Below are positions 50,124 to 59,194 of a stretch of DNA of 64,000 bases, piece by piece (the stretch's first letter is position 1; each line of letters opens with the position of its first letter). Origin of the DNA: Cyanidiococcus yangmingshanensis. Taxonomy: Eukaryota; Rhodophyta; Bangiophyceae; Cyanidiales; Cyanidiaceae. The stretch spans positions 124,001 to 188,000 of the forward strand of contig VWRR01000019.1 in NCBI GenBank assembly GCA_013995675.1, read 5' to 3'. A program made the position numbers and the translations under genes. A model generated the notes under the pieces. It searched no databases. It was given only the letters and a program-made list of their open reading frames with translations, and was not told the origin of the DNA.

Positions 50124-50723
50124 GTTCAAGGAGCCGTCGTGCCAGAAACAGAGCCGGTTCGGTCGAACGAGTAGCGACGAAACTCCGTTTGGAAATGAAC
50201 GTTTCGATTCTATATGGTTGCTGGCATCCAGCGGAACGCCCCACAAAAAAAAAACGACTTGGACTCTCCAAGACAATTTCTTTTCTGGATAGCAGACGAG
50301 TTCACTGACTGGTTTTGCGCCAGCCTTGTCCAGCGTTTCCAGCGGCGAACGGCTCGAAACCGGAAAGCGAGCGGACCGAGGCTCGCTCGCCAAGCGCTGA
50401 TCTCAGGAGCTTCTCTAGAACAGCACTGCGCCAGATCAGTTCTGATACCCTAAAGCGGCCCTTGATGACTCTGATCAACTTGATCTCACCAGAAATGTTT
50501 TCCAAAACAACGGATTTGCCACCAATACCAAGTCGACTCCGGAGAGACGAACCCCAAGCCGTATCAGGAGCGCTCGCTTGAGGCAATGGTTCGCGCCATG
50601 GCCGCTCCTGGCCGTAGTGCGTCAAGGTTACGAATGGGGTCGTCGAGTGTTCGTTGCGTCACTACGAAGGACGTGTAGCATATTAGGACTCCACTTGGAC
50701 GGTTCAACACCTTCCCAGTCGTA
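50124..50723. other. Divergent intergenic region
   Basis: About 0.6 kb between the starts of POLD2 and EF-Ts, which should hold both promoters. A minus-strand frame of 107 codons (50302-50625) and a plus-strand frame over the same bases lack ATG starts and motifs and are left out. Confidence 0.5.
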
Positions 50724-51614
50724 ATGATTGTTCGATCTGTTGGATTGGTCCATTTACGGCGTTGGTTGACGAACGGTCCTAGTTGGAACGCCACGCTGGT
50801 TCGTCAGCTACGTGACCTGACTGGTGCCCCGGTCGTGGAGTGCAAAAAGGCACTAGAGAGCTGCAACGGTGAGCTTGATGCGGCGAAAGCACTTTTAATC
50901 AGCTATGGAGAGCGAATTATGCAGAAAAAGGGACAAAGGTCCACGAACAGCGGTTTCATTGCGCTGGCGGTCTCACCAGATCAACGGCGCGGTGCTATGT
51001 TGGAGCTTCGCTCTGAGACGGACTTTGTACACCAGCTGCCTGTCGTGCAACGCCTTGGCCAGCGAGGTTTAGAGCTGCTTCTAAACGAAGGTGTCGTGGA
51101 TCACCAAAACTTGATTTGGAAAGTGCAGGATGAGCTGCAGTCAGCTATCACGAGAACGGATGAGAATATCACGATTCAGCGAAGCGTTTGTTTACAAATA
51201 CCGGACACCTGTTCGAGTGGTCGAGTATACTCATATCTGCACAATCACGCGCGTGTTGGGGTTTTACTAGGGCTTTCAGCGCCCTCTCCATGTGGTAGAC
51301 AAGTTGCGATGCATATCGCCGCGATGAGACCGCAGTATGTCTCATCTGCGGATATTGAACCCAGTGTACTCCGGCGAATCCAGCTCGGGTCGCACACCAG
51401 TGCCAGTGACGCTCGCGCTGAGGTGAATGTCCAGAAACCGTCGAAGAACGAATCGAAGGCAAGACTCGAGACGTACTTTGCCGAACACTGTCTGTTGGAT
51501 CAAGCACTCATTACCGATGCCGCGGATGAGCGCTATCGAGGTCAACCACGGTCCATTCGCGAAGCGCTCGGCCCCGATGTTTCAGTTTTCGCTTTTGAAC
51601 GCTTCGCACTCTAA
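50724..51614 (+). CDS. TSFM: Organellar translation elongation factor Ts
   Basis: EF-Ts recycles GDP from EF-Tu in organelle protein synthesis. Residues 1-20 look like a short mitochondrial presequence (MIVRSVGLVHLRRWLTNG). The UBA-like domain follows (LVRQLRDLTGAPVVECKKAL, then GELDAAKALL). The core contains the EF-Tu-contacting SETDFV motif in LELRSETDFVHQL, then RVYSYLHNHARVGVLLGLS and the C-terminal strands QVAMHIAAMRPQYVS. The length of 296 residues suits mitochondrial EF-Ts (human 325). A plastid location is less likely because red-algal plastids usually encode tsf themselves. The start is ATG 50724. Confidence 0.93.
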   Translation: MIVRSVGLVHLRRWLTNGPSWNATLVRQLRDLTGAPVVECKKALESCNGELDAAKALLISYGERIMQKKGQRSTNSGFIALAVSPDQRRGAMLELRSETDFVHQLPVVQRLGQRGLELLLNEGVVDHQNLIWKVQDELQSAITRTDENITIQRSVCLQIPDTCSSGRVYSYLHNHARVGVLLGLSAPSPCGRQVAMHIAAMRPQYVSSADIEPSVLRRIQLGSHTSASDARAEVNVQKPSKNESKARLETYFAEHCLLDQALITDAADERYRGQPRSIREALGPDVSVFAFERFAL

Positions 51615-51711
51615 GTCTGGCACCGACTCTTTCATCGACACAGTTGTGGCTCAGTTGCTCTCTATGACGGATCACCAGCCGTCCCGTACTTGGTTTTGTG
51701 GACGCGCCTTG

Positions 51712-52242
51712 TCATGGAGATGCGTCGTTTCCAGGCTCCTCGACCAGATGCGCACTCGCACTCGACGCCTCACTCGCGGATGCGGTCGAGTTCATGGCGA
51801 GCGGAGTCTGGCTGGAGGGCTCTCTGGGAGCCCAGGCGAAGCTCAATCGAGCGGCCTGTGTCTCGGAGACAAGTCCATCGATCTGGTAAAGAGCTCGCTT
51901 GAGTTGCTGTTCAAGACACAGCAGATTGCCCTGCAGCGTCTCGACATCGCACTGCAAACGCTCGATCTGCAGAGCCGCCTGCTGCCAATACACTTCACAG
52001 CATCCCTGAGGACTGCCAATTTTTTGCTTGAAACGCTCCAGGGCTGCCACCTGATGCGCTGTCTCCAAATGCGTCGTAGGCGTCAACTCCGGCCCGTTCG
52101 CTGATGGTGAAAGCATCAGCTTGGCAGTGGATGTCGAATCGCCCATACGAGGCGCGATCGAAACCTTCGGCCCATCAGGCTGGAAATCCTCATCTAAGTG
52201 CTCTCTGATCATAGCCAAACTCGGTAGGTACGCACGAGACAT
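51712..52242 (-). CDS. Small coiled-coil protein, unrecognised
   Basis: From ATG 52242 a 176-residue protein begins MSRAYLPSLAMIREHLDEDF. It has a coiled coil at about 65-130 (HLETAHQVAALERFKQKIG, then QQAALQIERLQCDVETL and CLEQQLKRALYQIDGL) and ends with a Ser/Ala-rich tail. The frame runs further upstream to a GTG at 52410, but that stretch is translated from an alternating CA/TG repeat and is probably leader DNA. It ends convergently with EF-Ts, about 100 bases away. No family is recognised; the short N-terminal block might be a protein-binding motif. Confidence 0.6.
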   Translation of the reverse strand: MSRAYLPSLAMIREHLDEDFQPDGPKVSIAPRMGDSTSTAKLMLSPSANGPELTPTTHLETAHQVAALERFKQKIGSPQGCCEVYWQQAALQIERLQCDVETLQGNLLCLEQQLKRALYQIDGLVSETQAARLSFAWAPREPSSQTPLAMNSTASASEASSASAHLVEEPGNDASP

Positions 52243-52315
52243 GAAGCATGCAATCACAGCCTCAATAGGTTCTGTCGCAATGCGTTCACCGTTTAGGCGG
52301 GAACCGGGAGGAATA

Positions 52316-52350
52316 TGTGCATGCACGCACGCATGCATGCACGCACGCAT
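52316..52350. repeat. Alternating purine-pyrimidine tract (CA/TG-rich, Z-DNA-prone)
   Basis: Thirty-five bases of strictly alternating purine and pyrimidine made of GCATGCAC and GCACGCAT units. It lies about 75 bases upstream of the ATG of the small coiled-coil gene. Such tracts can adopt Z-DNA and are often length-variable. Confidence 0.9.
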
Positions 52351-52865
52351 CTCGTGTGTTCCAGGCGATCGAAGATGCACTGCCATGACGGTGACGAGGC
52401 CAGCGGACACCTGTTCTCCGTGCGTGCGGCGTTTGCTTCAGTTTGATCGCGATCACGCATGGAGCGTATGAACGTCGGCCTAGGGACGCTCTGTTGGAAC
52501 GAAAGGCTCAGCATTGTGCGCGCCATTGGCCCACGGCCTTGCGATGCACGCTCAAATGTCTCATTGTGATCATCATGAATCGACACTGACCCTGTCGTTT
52601 GCAAAGGATGAGCGACTCGTTGACCGGTGAATGCGCCACACACTGGAAGCTAGCATTGCTGGCTGGACGCGAATCCGGTCGCGGGTGATGGTCGCGCGCT
52701 GCTGATACGCAAGCGTGTCGCCCGGCAATACCACAAAGATGCGCAGCGTGCTCATGCAGTCGGCTCACTGGAGAAAGGTCCCGTTGACCCGCGATAGAGT
52801 CTATGTACCCAGTATCGCTGTTGAACGGCTAGAGCGCCACATTCATTCATGAATCAAGGCACCAC

Positions 52866-52893
52866 GTGAGTGAGTGAGTCAGTCAGTCAGTCA
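52866..52893. repeat. Tetranucleotide repeats GTGA/AGTC
   Basis: About three GTGA units run directly into about four AGTC units. A simple repeat in non-coding DNA upstream of the SGNH hydrolase gene. Confidence 0.9.
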
Positions 52894-53307
52894 ATGCCCC
52901 CAGCGAAATTCGATCACCTGGAGGGCCACCGGAACGTCCCCAATCGCAGAACGTTGCCGTAGCGAACATTTCGCCCAAGATACACGCGTGCACGAAAAAC
53001 GATGACGCGCGCTCCAGGGCACTCGGACAGATCATCTGGACGGCGCTGCGCCTCGTCCAAGGGGCTCGATAGGGCGGCGCATCTGTGACGGCGACCTTTT
53101 TCCTTGGCGGCGGTCGCCGTATCCGTTCGGTAAAGGATACGGTCTACGTTGACCGAAGATGCTGCTCTGGTCGGAAACGAGTTGCCGCCAAATGGTGGTG
53201 GTTTGAACTCAGGGATTCGTTAGCGAGAGCTGCTCTTTTGCACTCGAGTTTCTGCAGCCACCGAGCGAAGCGCTCTTCGGCTGTCTCGTTGCGGGCGCCT
53301 GTGGAGT

Positions 53308-54183
53308 ATGCACGCAACAGGTAGTGCGTTTGGACGCCTCTCACGCGTTTGCCGTTCGCTCTTTCTCGGATTGGCCGGAGTCTCTGCAGTTGGTGCGGGT
53401 CAAGCCACGACGCTCGCCTGGACATATCGATCGCCTCCAGAGTGCCGAGGCCCAACACATGGTCTCGAAAGCGTGAACAAACCAGGTGAGCCTCGCTTGG
53501 TTGTATTCCTTGGTGACAGCCTGGTTACCGGCGTTGGCTGTTCGTGTCCGTTAAACCCTGACGTGGAGTGCATCCATGGAGGGCCTGTTTTGCCTCGGAG
53601 GATCGCTGAGCGACTCGCAGAGACGTTGGGTGCACCTGTCGAATGGCACGCCGTGGGTATGACGGGGGCATCGGTTCGAGACCTACTCGAACGGGTCCTG
53701 CCGCAGGCCTCCCTCCGCATGATGCATCCGGAGCACCGACAGGACCGAAAAATAGATATGGTTGTCATCCTGTGCGGTGTCAATGACTGGAAGCGGGCAT
53801 GGCGCTCCTACTCGCCTGCAACATTCGAGGACGGGCTCGTCAAACTCGTTCACGCGGCCCGAGAGAGGCTCCATCTTCCCCCAGATTGTCCGATTTTACT
53901 TCCAGCTGTGAACGGATCTATGATCGAAAATGTTCCCAAGTTCCAAATTGAACCGCTACGCTCGATGTTGGCTTTTGTCGCGGAACAGTACGACCGCGCG
54001 AAACGCCGCGTTGCCATGCGTTTCGGTGATCGGGTGCGGTATGTTACGGCCCTGTCTGCCAGCCGAGAAGCATCCATGGCGCTCTTTTCGAGATTCGACG
54101 GCGTCCACCCGAATGAAATAGGCTACCAGCGGTGGGCTGACCATATTTTCGACCAGGTTCATGTAAAGTTTCCGAATGCGTAA
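53308..54183 (+). CDS. SGNH/GDSL-type hydrolase, probably secreted
   Basis: The 291-residue protein has the SGNH blocks in order: the nucleophile Ser in VVFLGDSLVTGVG (block I, about residue 72), a glycine-containing block II around AVGMTGASVRDLL, block III with the Asn in VVILCGVNDWKRA, and block V with Asp and His in FDGVHPNEIGY. Residues 1-33 (basic start, then SLFLGLAGVSAVGAG) look like a signal peptide. Such enzymes hydrolyse esters of lipids or sugars; the substrate here is not predictable. The GDSL motif is fully kept, so it should be active. The start is ATG 53308. Confidence 0.85.
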   Translation: MHATGSAFGRLSRVCRSLFLGLAGVSAVGAGQATTLAWTYRSPPECRGPTHGLESVNKPGEPRLVVFLGDSLVTGVGCSCPLNPDVECIHGGPVLPRRIAERLAETLGAPVEWHAVGMTGASVRDLLERVLPQASLRMMHPEHRQDRKIDMVVILCGVNDWKRAWRSYSPATFEDGLVKLVHAARERLHLPPDCPILLPAVNGSMIENVPKFQIEPLRSMLAFVAEQYDRAKRRVAMRFGDRVRYVTALSASREASMALFSRFDGVHPNEIGYQRWADHIFDQVHVKFPNA

Positions 54184-54296
54184 TGCTCGCGCGGGCCTGT
54201 CCATTATCCGAAAACGGCCAGAGGCGCTATCGGCCATGGCGCGCGCTCGGGGTAAATATACCAATTCCGGCCCTGCTTACTGAAACAAATACATTC

Positions 54297-54404
54297 GGTG
54301 AGGTGCCGGAGATACTTCATCAGACGAAGTACCGCCGTGGTTAACGGGTGTGCCTGCTAAGTACATGCTCTTTGAGCGCGCGAGTTCGAATCTCGTCCTC
54401 ACCG
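54297..54404 (+). tRNA. trnS-GCU: tRNA-Ser (anticodon GCU) with an intron in the D arm
   Basis: The acceptor strand GGTGAGG (54297-54303) pairs with CCTCACC (54397-54403), with discriminator G at 54404. The anticodon stem TGTGC/GTACA encloses CTGCTAA, placing anticodon GCT at 54356-54358. A long variable arm (GCTC-TTT-GAGC) marks a type II tRNA, and the T arm is GCGAG-TTCGAAT-CTCGT. The D stem CCG (54306-54308) and CGG (54345-54347) are separated by 36 bases. Removing about 22-26 bases around 54311-54336 leaves GAGTGGTTAA, a typical serine D-loop. The extra piece contains TACTTC and GAAGTA, which form a helix flanked by small bulges, as expected for a bulge-helix-bulge splice substrate. The exact cut sites are not determined. 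D-arm introns are known from C. merolae nuclear tRNA genes. Confidence 0.9.
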
Positions 54405-54413
54405 TCAACTTTA

Positions 54414-54419
54414 TTTTTT
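54414..54419 (+). terminator. RNA polymerase III terminator (T6)
   Basis: Six thymines begin ten bases after the discriminator base of tRNA-Ser, the usual place and form of a pol III stop signal. Confidence 0.8.
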
Positions 54420-55113
54420 CCCATCGTTCGTGATGGACTTGGGACAGACTCAGCGGGGCTTAGCGCAGCGGTTGACTGGAGGCAGACTTGAACGCGTCGC
54501 TACGTGAGCTCCACTGCTCCTCGTCACGAGAGGCTGCTTGTCACCGAGCTCGGAAACATTGCACCCTAGGAATTGAGACTTGATCTCGAACATGGGCTTG
54601 TTCTAGTTGGATTCACCCGCGAAAGTTGAGGAGTTGGAGGCGCTCCCGTCTGTAATCGTAGTGTCGCCCGCAAAACTCGCGCTGCGCACTTGCCTTTCAA
54701 AATAGTACCTGGTCAAAATTCAGAAAGAACGCTAACCCCGTGACTAGGACTGGAAGAAACTAGAACATGGTGCGCTTTCAACTCGAACAAAATACACCGA
54801 GATTGTGTTTGGAGCAATGAGACGCATTTAGGAGCTCTTAGTCGTGGAACTGAGTAGTTGTGAGCCGTTGGACCCTTTCAAGGTACCCAGTCAATCGCTA
54901 TTTATGCGGAACGCCGTTCAGCGAATCACAACTACTGGAAGCGATGGCACTGACCCAGCTGAGCAGAGATTTTGGCCCTTGGATCCCGACGACTGCGAGT
55001 CAGACCATTCACGAGCTGGTCAACGACTCTGAGAACAGCTTCTACTCTATCCGCTCGATGGTTGGTCTCGTCGCACCGCAGAGCCCGTCCGATATCTCTT
55101 ACATTGGACGCCA
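54420..55113. other. Intergenic, no supported gene
   Basis: About 0.7 kb between the tRNA and the 3' end of MRT4. A stretch near 54455-54513 resembles a tRNA D arm (TTAGCGCAGCGGTTGA) and has pairing ends (GGGGCT/AGCTCC), but it lacks an anticodon arm and a T arm. It could be a tRNA relic or chance. Confidence 0.45.
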
Positions 55114-55836
55114 TCATTTAACCCCGAGGTTCGTCTCTTGATCAGCAACCTCTTCAAATTTACCTGTTTCGGCATCCCAGTAGGACCGGAGATAAAGCCG
55201 CGCAACCGCCATGCGAATGCCCAGGATTCTCAGTAACGCACACTGCTCAGCGCTTAAACGATCTCCCTTGGAGCAAGCGCAAAAATGCTTTTCTGACGCG
55301 CTCATTTCCAGAAAGAGGCGACCGCCACGGACTCCGACTGGTAGTCCAAGCTCACGCAGTTTGGGAGCCGCCGCAGCTGGCAGGCCCTCCAGAGGCTCAT
55401 CGACAGGCAAGAGCACATCCCTCGAAGCGATATCCCCTGCATGAGCGTACTCGCTTCGATGAAATGTGGAAAAGAGATGTCGTATCTCCGAGCAGGTTGC
55501 GTTTGAAAAGAGCAAACCTCGCTTGCCACGAAGATTCGTTGCAACCAGATCCAGATCGGGGCCGTAGGCCTCTTCTGGCGTACGACCAAGTGCCACTTGC
55601 AGCACTTTATTAGAACCGAGAAAGAGACGACCGCCACCCTCGGGGAGCTGTTTCACCTGCTCCCGAAAAGCTTTCAGTGTTTGGTTCCCGATATCACCAT
55701 ATTCAAAGACGTAGATTTGTCGATATTTAGGCGGTAAACACGAACGAACAAGGTCAATGAGCTTAGCCTTCTCCTTCCGGGTCTTTGTCCGCGTGCTCTG
55801 CGGTCCTAGCAATCGCGAACGCTTTGAACGCGGCAT
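55114..55836 (-). CDS. MRTO4: Ribosome assembly factor MRT4 (uL10-like)
   Basis: The 240-residue protein is Mrt4, a nucleolar paralogue of stalk protein uL10/P0 that holds the P-stalk site on pre-60S particles until P0 replaces it. It starts MPRSKRSRLLGPQSTRTKTRKEKA, like human MPKSKRDKKVSLTKT. It continues with the L10 core (YVFEYGDIGNQTLKAFREQV, RLFLGSNKVLQVALGRTPEEA, GLLFSNATCSEI) and the insertion region VLLPVDEPLEGLPAAAAPKLRELGLPV, which is typical of Mrt4. It lacks the P0 C-terminal acidic tail, as expected. I chose ATG 55836; the frame extends 16 codons further up to a GTG. Confidence 0.93.
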   Translation of the reverse strand: MPRSKRSRLLGPQSTRTKTRKEKAKLIDLVRSCLPPKYRQIYVFEYGDIGNQTLKAFREQVKQLPEGGGRLFLGSNKVLQVALGRTPEEAYGPDLDLVATNLRGKRGLLFSNATCSEIRHLFSTFHRSEYAHAGDIASRDVLLPVDEPLEGLPAAAAPKLRELGLPVGVRGGRLFLEMSASEKHFCACSKGDRLSAEQCALLRILGIRMAVARLYLRSYWDAETGKFEEVADQETNLGVK

Positions 55837-56533
55837 CAAGTCGGCTCCGAACGCCGCCGAAACCACTTCCGAAACTAGTGTCACCGCCGACGTGTAGCAC
55901 GACTTGATCCTACACTACGAAGGCCGGAGGAACCAACGATTTGATAAAATTCACTTGGCCCGCGGAAGCGTTTTCTGTACACTTCGCCAAGACCGGGTTC
56001 GAAAGGTTGCGACGCCCCTGCAAACTCGCCGACCACACGCGCGGAACGGCGTCGAGTAGCACGTCTCCCAGGTGCGCTCGCTGAGGAGTGTTCCCTCAAG
56101 AGGCGTTCATGCAGGCAGGCATGAACACTTTGTCGTTTAGGGAGCAAATCTCGACAAGGTTCTTTTCGGTCGCTCAACGAATCTGAAAAAAACAACGAGT
56201 CGTCGATTACCACATAAATGTCTGTTTGCGGGTCCAGCATTCCAGAGTTCTATCGGTTGTCTTGGAAACGCGGTGCGCATCTGGCGCTCAATCCATCGAC
56301 TGCCTCGAGGAGCTCATACGCGGAAACGAATTCCGAATCACGCAAATGGCCAGAGAGGTATCCTGACTTGCACGCGTGCCGGTATTCCATTCGGTATCAG
56401 GTCGTCATCGAATATGACCGCATGTCCGCAGTACACAAATGTTTCGCGAGCATCCCCGTAGCGACCAGGCATGAGCGTTTAAAACTGAAGCAATGGTGCA
56501 TCTGAACGAGGTCGTACTCTACCATGAACACGC
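55837..56533. other. Intergenic, no supported gene
   Basis: About 0.7 kb between two minus-strand genes. Short frames only (for example 55881-56240 minus, 56218-56505 plus), without motifs. Confidence 0.5.
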
Positions 56534-57106
56534 TTAGCGGCCTTGTCGACGCTCCGTCGTCATGTAAGCAGAAAGCGCTTCATCGATCCCCCGACTGCTC
56601 ACATTCGACAGATGGTAAAGATGCGTCACACGCAGCGCCGTGGCTGGGTAACCGTGAAGTTGCCCGTCTAGCGTCAGTAGCAGGTCTGGCTCGTCCTTAT
56701 AGGCTGCATCAGCAACAGCAGCGTGGCACTGACCCAGGGCCGCAGACACAAGATAACGACGTGTTGTGTTTTCTGGACCTAGTCGCACGATCGTGCTAGC
56801 GCCGGTCCGACAAGTGGTCGTCGTTTGAGCGTCAATGTTCTCCCAATCATAGACGGTAACTTTCTGCACGCCACGTGTAACGAGCTCGTCGATTATAGGC
56901 TTGAGTTCAGTTTCAGCGCCCACGAGGGCAACATGACTGGGTTGCGACTGGACGACCGAGGACTGGGGTGCCACGACGCGCCCTGTCCATCGCGCTGCTC
57001 TTATAACTCGCCGGAGTCGCTCTATAACGTTTATCAGAAGAAAAAGAGCCCACAACAGGAGTCGCTGCCCCGTACTATCTCTGAGAGACAGGGCGGTTTT
57101 GGCCAT
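56534..57106 (-). CDS. NUS1: NUS1/NgBR-like subunit of cis-prenyltransferase
   Basis: The 190-residue protein resembles the non-catalytic partner (Nus1/NgBR) of the dehydrodolichyl diphosphate synthase complex in the ER membrane, which makes the dolichol chain for N-glycosylation. It has an N-terminal membrane helix (LLLWALFLLINVIERLRRVI), a degenerate UPP-synthase-like fold (SHVALVGAETELKPIIDELVTRGVQKVTVYDWE) and the C-terminal part PDLLLTLDGQLHGYPATALRVTHLYHL. The human protein has [25 protein letters not shown] at that place. It ends RRQGR, comparable to human RLGK, the terminal RxG motif shared with the catalytic subunit and needed for activity. It is shorter than human NgBR (293) because of a brief N-terminus. 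The start is ATG 57106. Confidence 0.72.
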   Translation of the reverse strand: MAKTALSLRDSTGQRLLLWALFLLINVIERLRRVIRAARWTGRVVAPQSSVVQSQPSHVALVGAETELKPIIDELVTRGVQKVTVYDWENIDAQTTTTCRTGASTIVRLGPENTTRRYLVSAALGQCHAAVADAAYKDEPDLLLTLDGQLHGYPATALRVTHLYHLSNVSSRGIDEALSAYMTTERRQGR

Positions 57107-57424
57107 GGCGAAACGTCCTGCAACAGCCCAGTTGACGTAGGGCGCTGTGACCAGGCTTTCGGATTGTTGCGCGCGATAACGTGCCGCTGCCGGTATGTCG
57201 TCCAGAAAAGCTCGCGCTGGCCACCAAAAAGTAGAGCGAAAAATTTCCTTGAGGACATCTAATGCCGTTGGACGACAAAGAGAAGCCAGAGCGACGCGTC
57301 CTGCACCACACCGTCGTCAACGAGACGCACCGTCAGTACGCAAGTTCGGAATAAGACAACAAGTCCTCTCTTCCGGTCATGAGATCCTGGTGTATACACC
57401 TGTCCAACGCGCACGCTTACCATA
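57107..57424. other. Short intergenic region between minus-strand genes
   Basis: About 0.3 kb. Minus-strand frames of about 75-80 codons cross it but show no homology. The +1 frame that runs on from the Asterix-like gene is among them and is not convincing. Confidence 0.4.
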
Positions 57425-57745
57425 TCAGATGAAAGGAAGCAGGATTCGAAGTCGGCTGATGATAAGCTTGGCTCCGAACAGATCAAACGAATACAGAACC
57501 ATAAAGTTAAACCCGAGCAAAGTCATGTACTGTCTCGGATCAGAGCGCTCCCAGTCGATTCGCGGAACTGCAGCCAAACAGAATAACAGAGCGATCCAGG
57601 CCCAGCTTCGCGCTCGAGTTAACAAGGCGAGCGCCCCGAAGAACGTAGAAAGTAGGCTGTATACAGCCGGAGGCGGAGCCGTTGAATGCACACGCTCGAG
57701 CAGTACCAGACTGTCCATTCGTTTGGGATCATCTCGAGTGGGCAT
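57425..57745 (-). CDS. Asterix/PAT10 (WDR83OS)-like ER membrane protein
   Basis: The 106-residue protein has the layout of Asterix, the PAT-complex subunit that shields membrane helices during insertion at the ER. A polar N-terminus (MPTRDDPKRMDSLVLLE) is followed by a first helix near 32-45 and a second helix with the family-like WAWIALLFCLAAVPRID (human WCAWVAVYCSFISFANSR). A charged link (WERSDPRQYMTLLGFNFMVLYSF, human [23 protein letters not shown]) leads into the third helix. Human Asterix has 106 residues too. Similarity is moderate and mainly in helices 2 and 3, so this call is likely but not certain. The start is ATG 57745. Confidence 0.6.
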   Translation of the reverse strand: MPTRDDPKRMDSLVLLERVHSTAPPPAVYSLLSTFFGALALLTRARSWAWIALLFCLAAVPRIDWERSDPRQYMTLLGFNFMVLYSFDLFGAKLIISRLRILLPFI

Positions 57746-59194
57746 CTTTCATAAAGACCTATTTCTAGACACCGGGGATATTCCTTACGTTAATCAACGT
57801 TATACAAACCAATTTAGTCAGTTAGGTAACACAACAAGGATTACCCGAAACTGTTCGGTGCAACGAGCGACTGTCTGCAGACGCGGTGGTCGAAGCGCGT
57901 CCGATCAGCGGCAGTCAACCGACCGCCACAAGCGGTGCGTACACGGCCCAACTACGTAGGACAGTTGTTTGAGACGACTTTAGTTTGAACTTTGAGCTGC
58001 TTTGCGAGCAATCGTGTCCAGAAGGGCACTCACTTGGTGGTCTCTTTCACTCGTGATCATTGACACGTTGCAGAAATTTTAGATGAAAACGAGTCGCACC
58101 GAGAGGAGGCGTAGGCTTTGTGCCGGACTCGTTCTAGGTAGACCAGGGCGACGCTCGAGTGCAGCCCTTTAGCAGTCTGATAAGGTGTGTTGTGGAAAGC
58201 CTCATGGTCTGTATGCGTGACGACTGGCCGGACGCGCTGTACTTTGGGTTTCATGGGAATACAAAGGGAAGCATTCACTATCTTTTGCAGTTCATCAACG
58301 TAATATAGGGGTGCTAGAGTAGCTTTGGAGCAGTCCGTACTGAATCTTTATCAATTGGTGTCCAGGACGATTTTACGTTGTCTAGCGGTTTGTTGGATGC
58401 TTGGCGTCCGCATGCTCGGGTGTGAAGGCCGACTCATGCGGTGACCTGCTCAGCTCGAAAGTACCGCTGGAGAGCGCTTCGGGCGAGGCGTCCTTGTCGC
58501 GCGACAAAACTCGGCATGAAACGAGTGGAAACGGTTATAATGCTGGCCGCTGCGAGTCATGAAAGAGTGCTATGCAGCCGACTCGAACGAAACAGGCCGC
58601 TGTGAAACGTACCGTCTCGATGGGAGTGGATAACACCGGGCGTTGGGCACATCATATTGAAAGACGCTCGCATCACGTCTGGAACCGTGATATGCGGGCA
58701 ATGAGAGCCCGGTATCAATAGAGTTTGTCGATGTGTGTTCGCGCCAAATTCGATCCAGTCTTGAGATTTACTAACGGTCTATTTTCTGAATGGTTAAAGG
58801 ATAGACGCATAGAAGCACGAGCGACGACAGGTTTGAATCTGAGGATGAACGTCTGGCCGACGCAGGCCTCGTTGCTTGACACTTGGGGTCCTGCGGCTCG
58901 GATGCGCTCTACGCTACTGGCGAGCTCATGGCTCTCTGTCCAATCCAAGACGCGATTCAGTGTCTCGCAAGCAACGACTTGGCACGAGCAACTGTCCTAC
59001 GTTTCTCGCGAGTGTTTCTGTCGAAATCTCGGCGACGCTCTGTGGGTCACAGCACAACACCTCTCCAGTTCCCAGATGAGCGGCGTATCGACTGGCTCTC
59101 GATCTCCGTACCCGTTCCTTCCATAAAGTGCACTTGTTCTTGGATGTCATATGCCACCTATACACTTGAGTTCTTGCTGTGCACGCAGAGGGCG
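57746..59194. other. Intergenic region with weak coding-like stretches
   Basis: About 1.45 kb between the Asterix-like gene start and the JmjC gene 3' end. A plus-strand frame around 58830-59290 reads fairly naturally but contains an in-frame TGA at 58877-58879 and overlaps the end of the JmjC gene. It matches no family and is not called. The stretch 58440-58680 is rich in short self-complementary segments and could hide an RNA gene, but no family could be named. Confidence 0.4.

Larger units (their letters stand above)
52243..53307. other. Divergent intergenic region with simple repeats
   Basis: About 1.06 kb between the small coiled-coil gene and the SGNH hydrolase. It holds two simple repeats, listed separately. 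Open frames here have no motif. Confidence 0.5.

Noticed and set aside
57195-57959. 254-codon plus-strand frame
   Set aside because: Antisense to the Asterix-like gene and its flank; basic, motif-free product.
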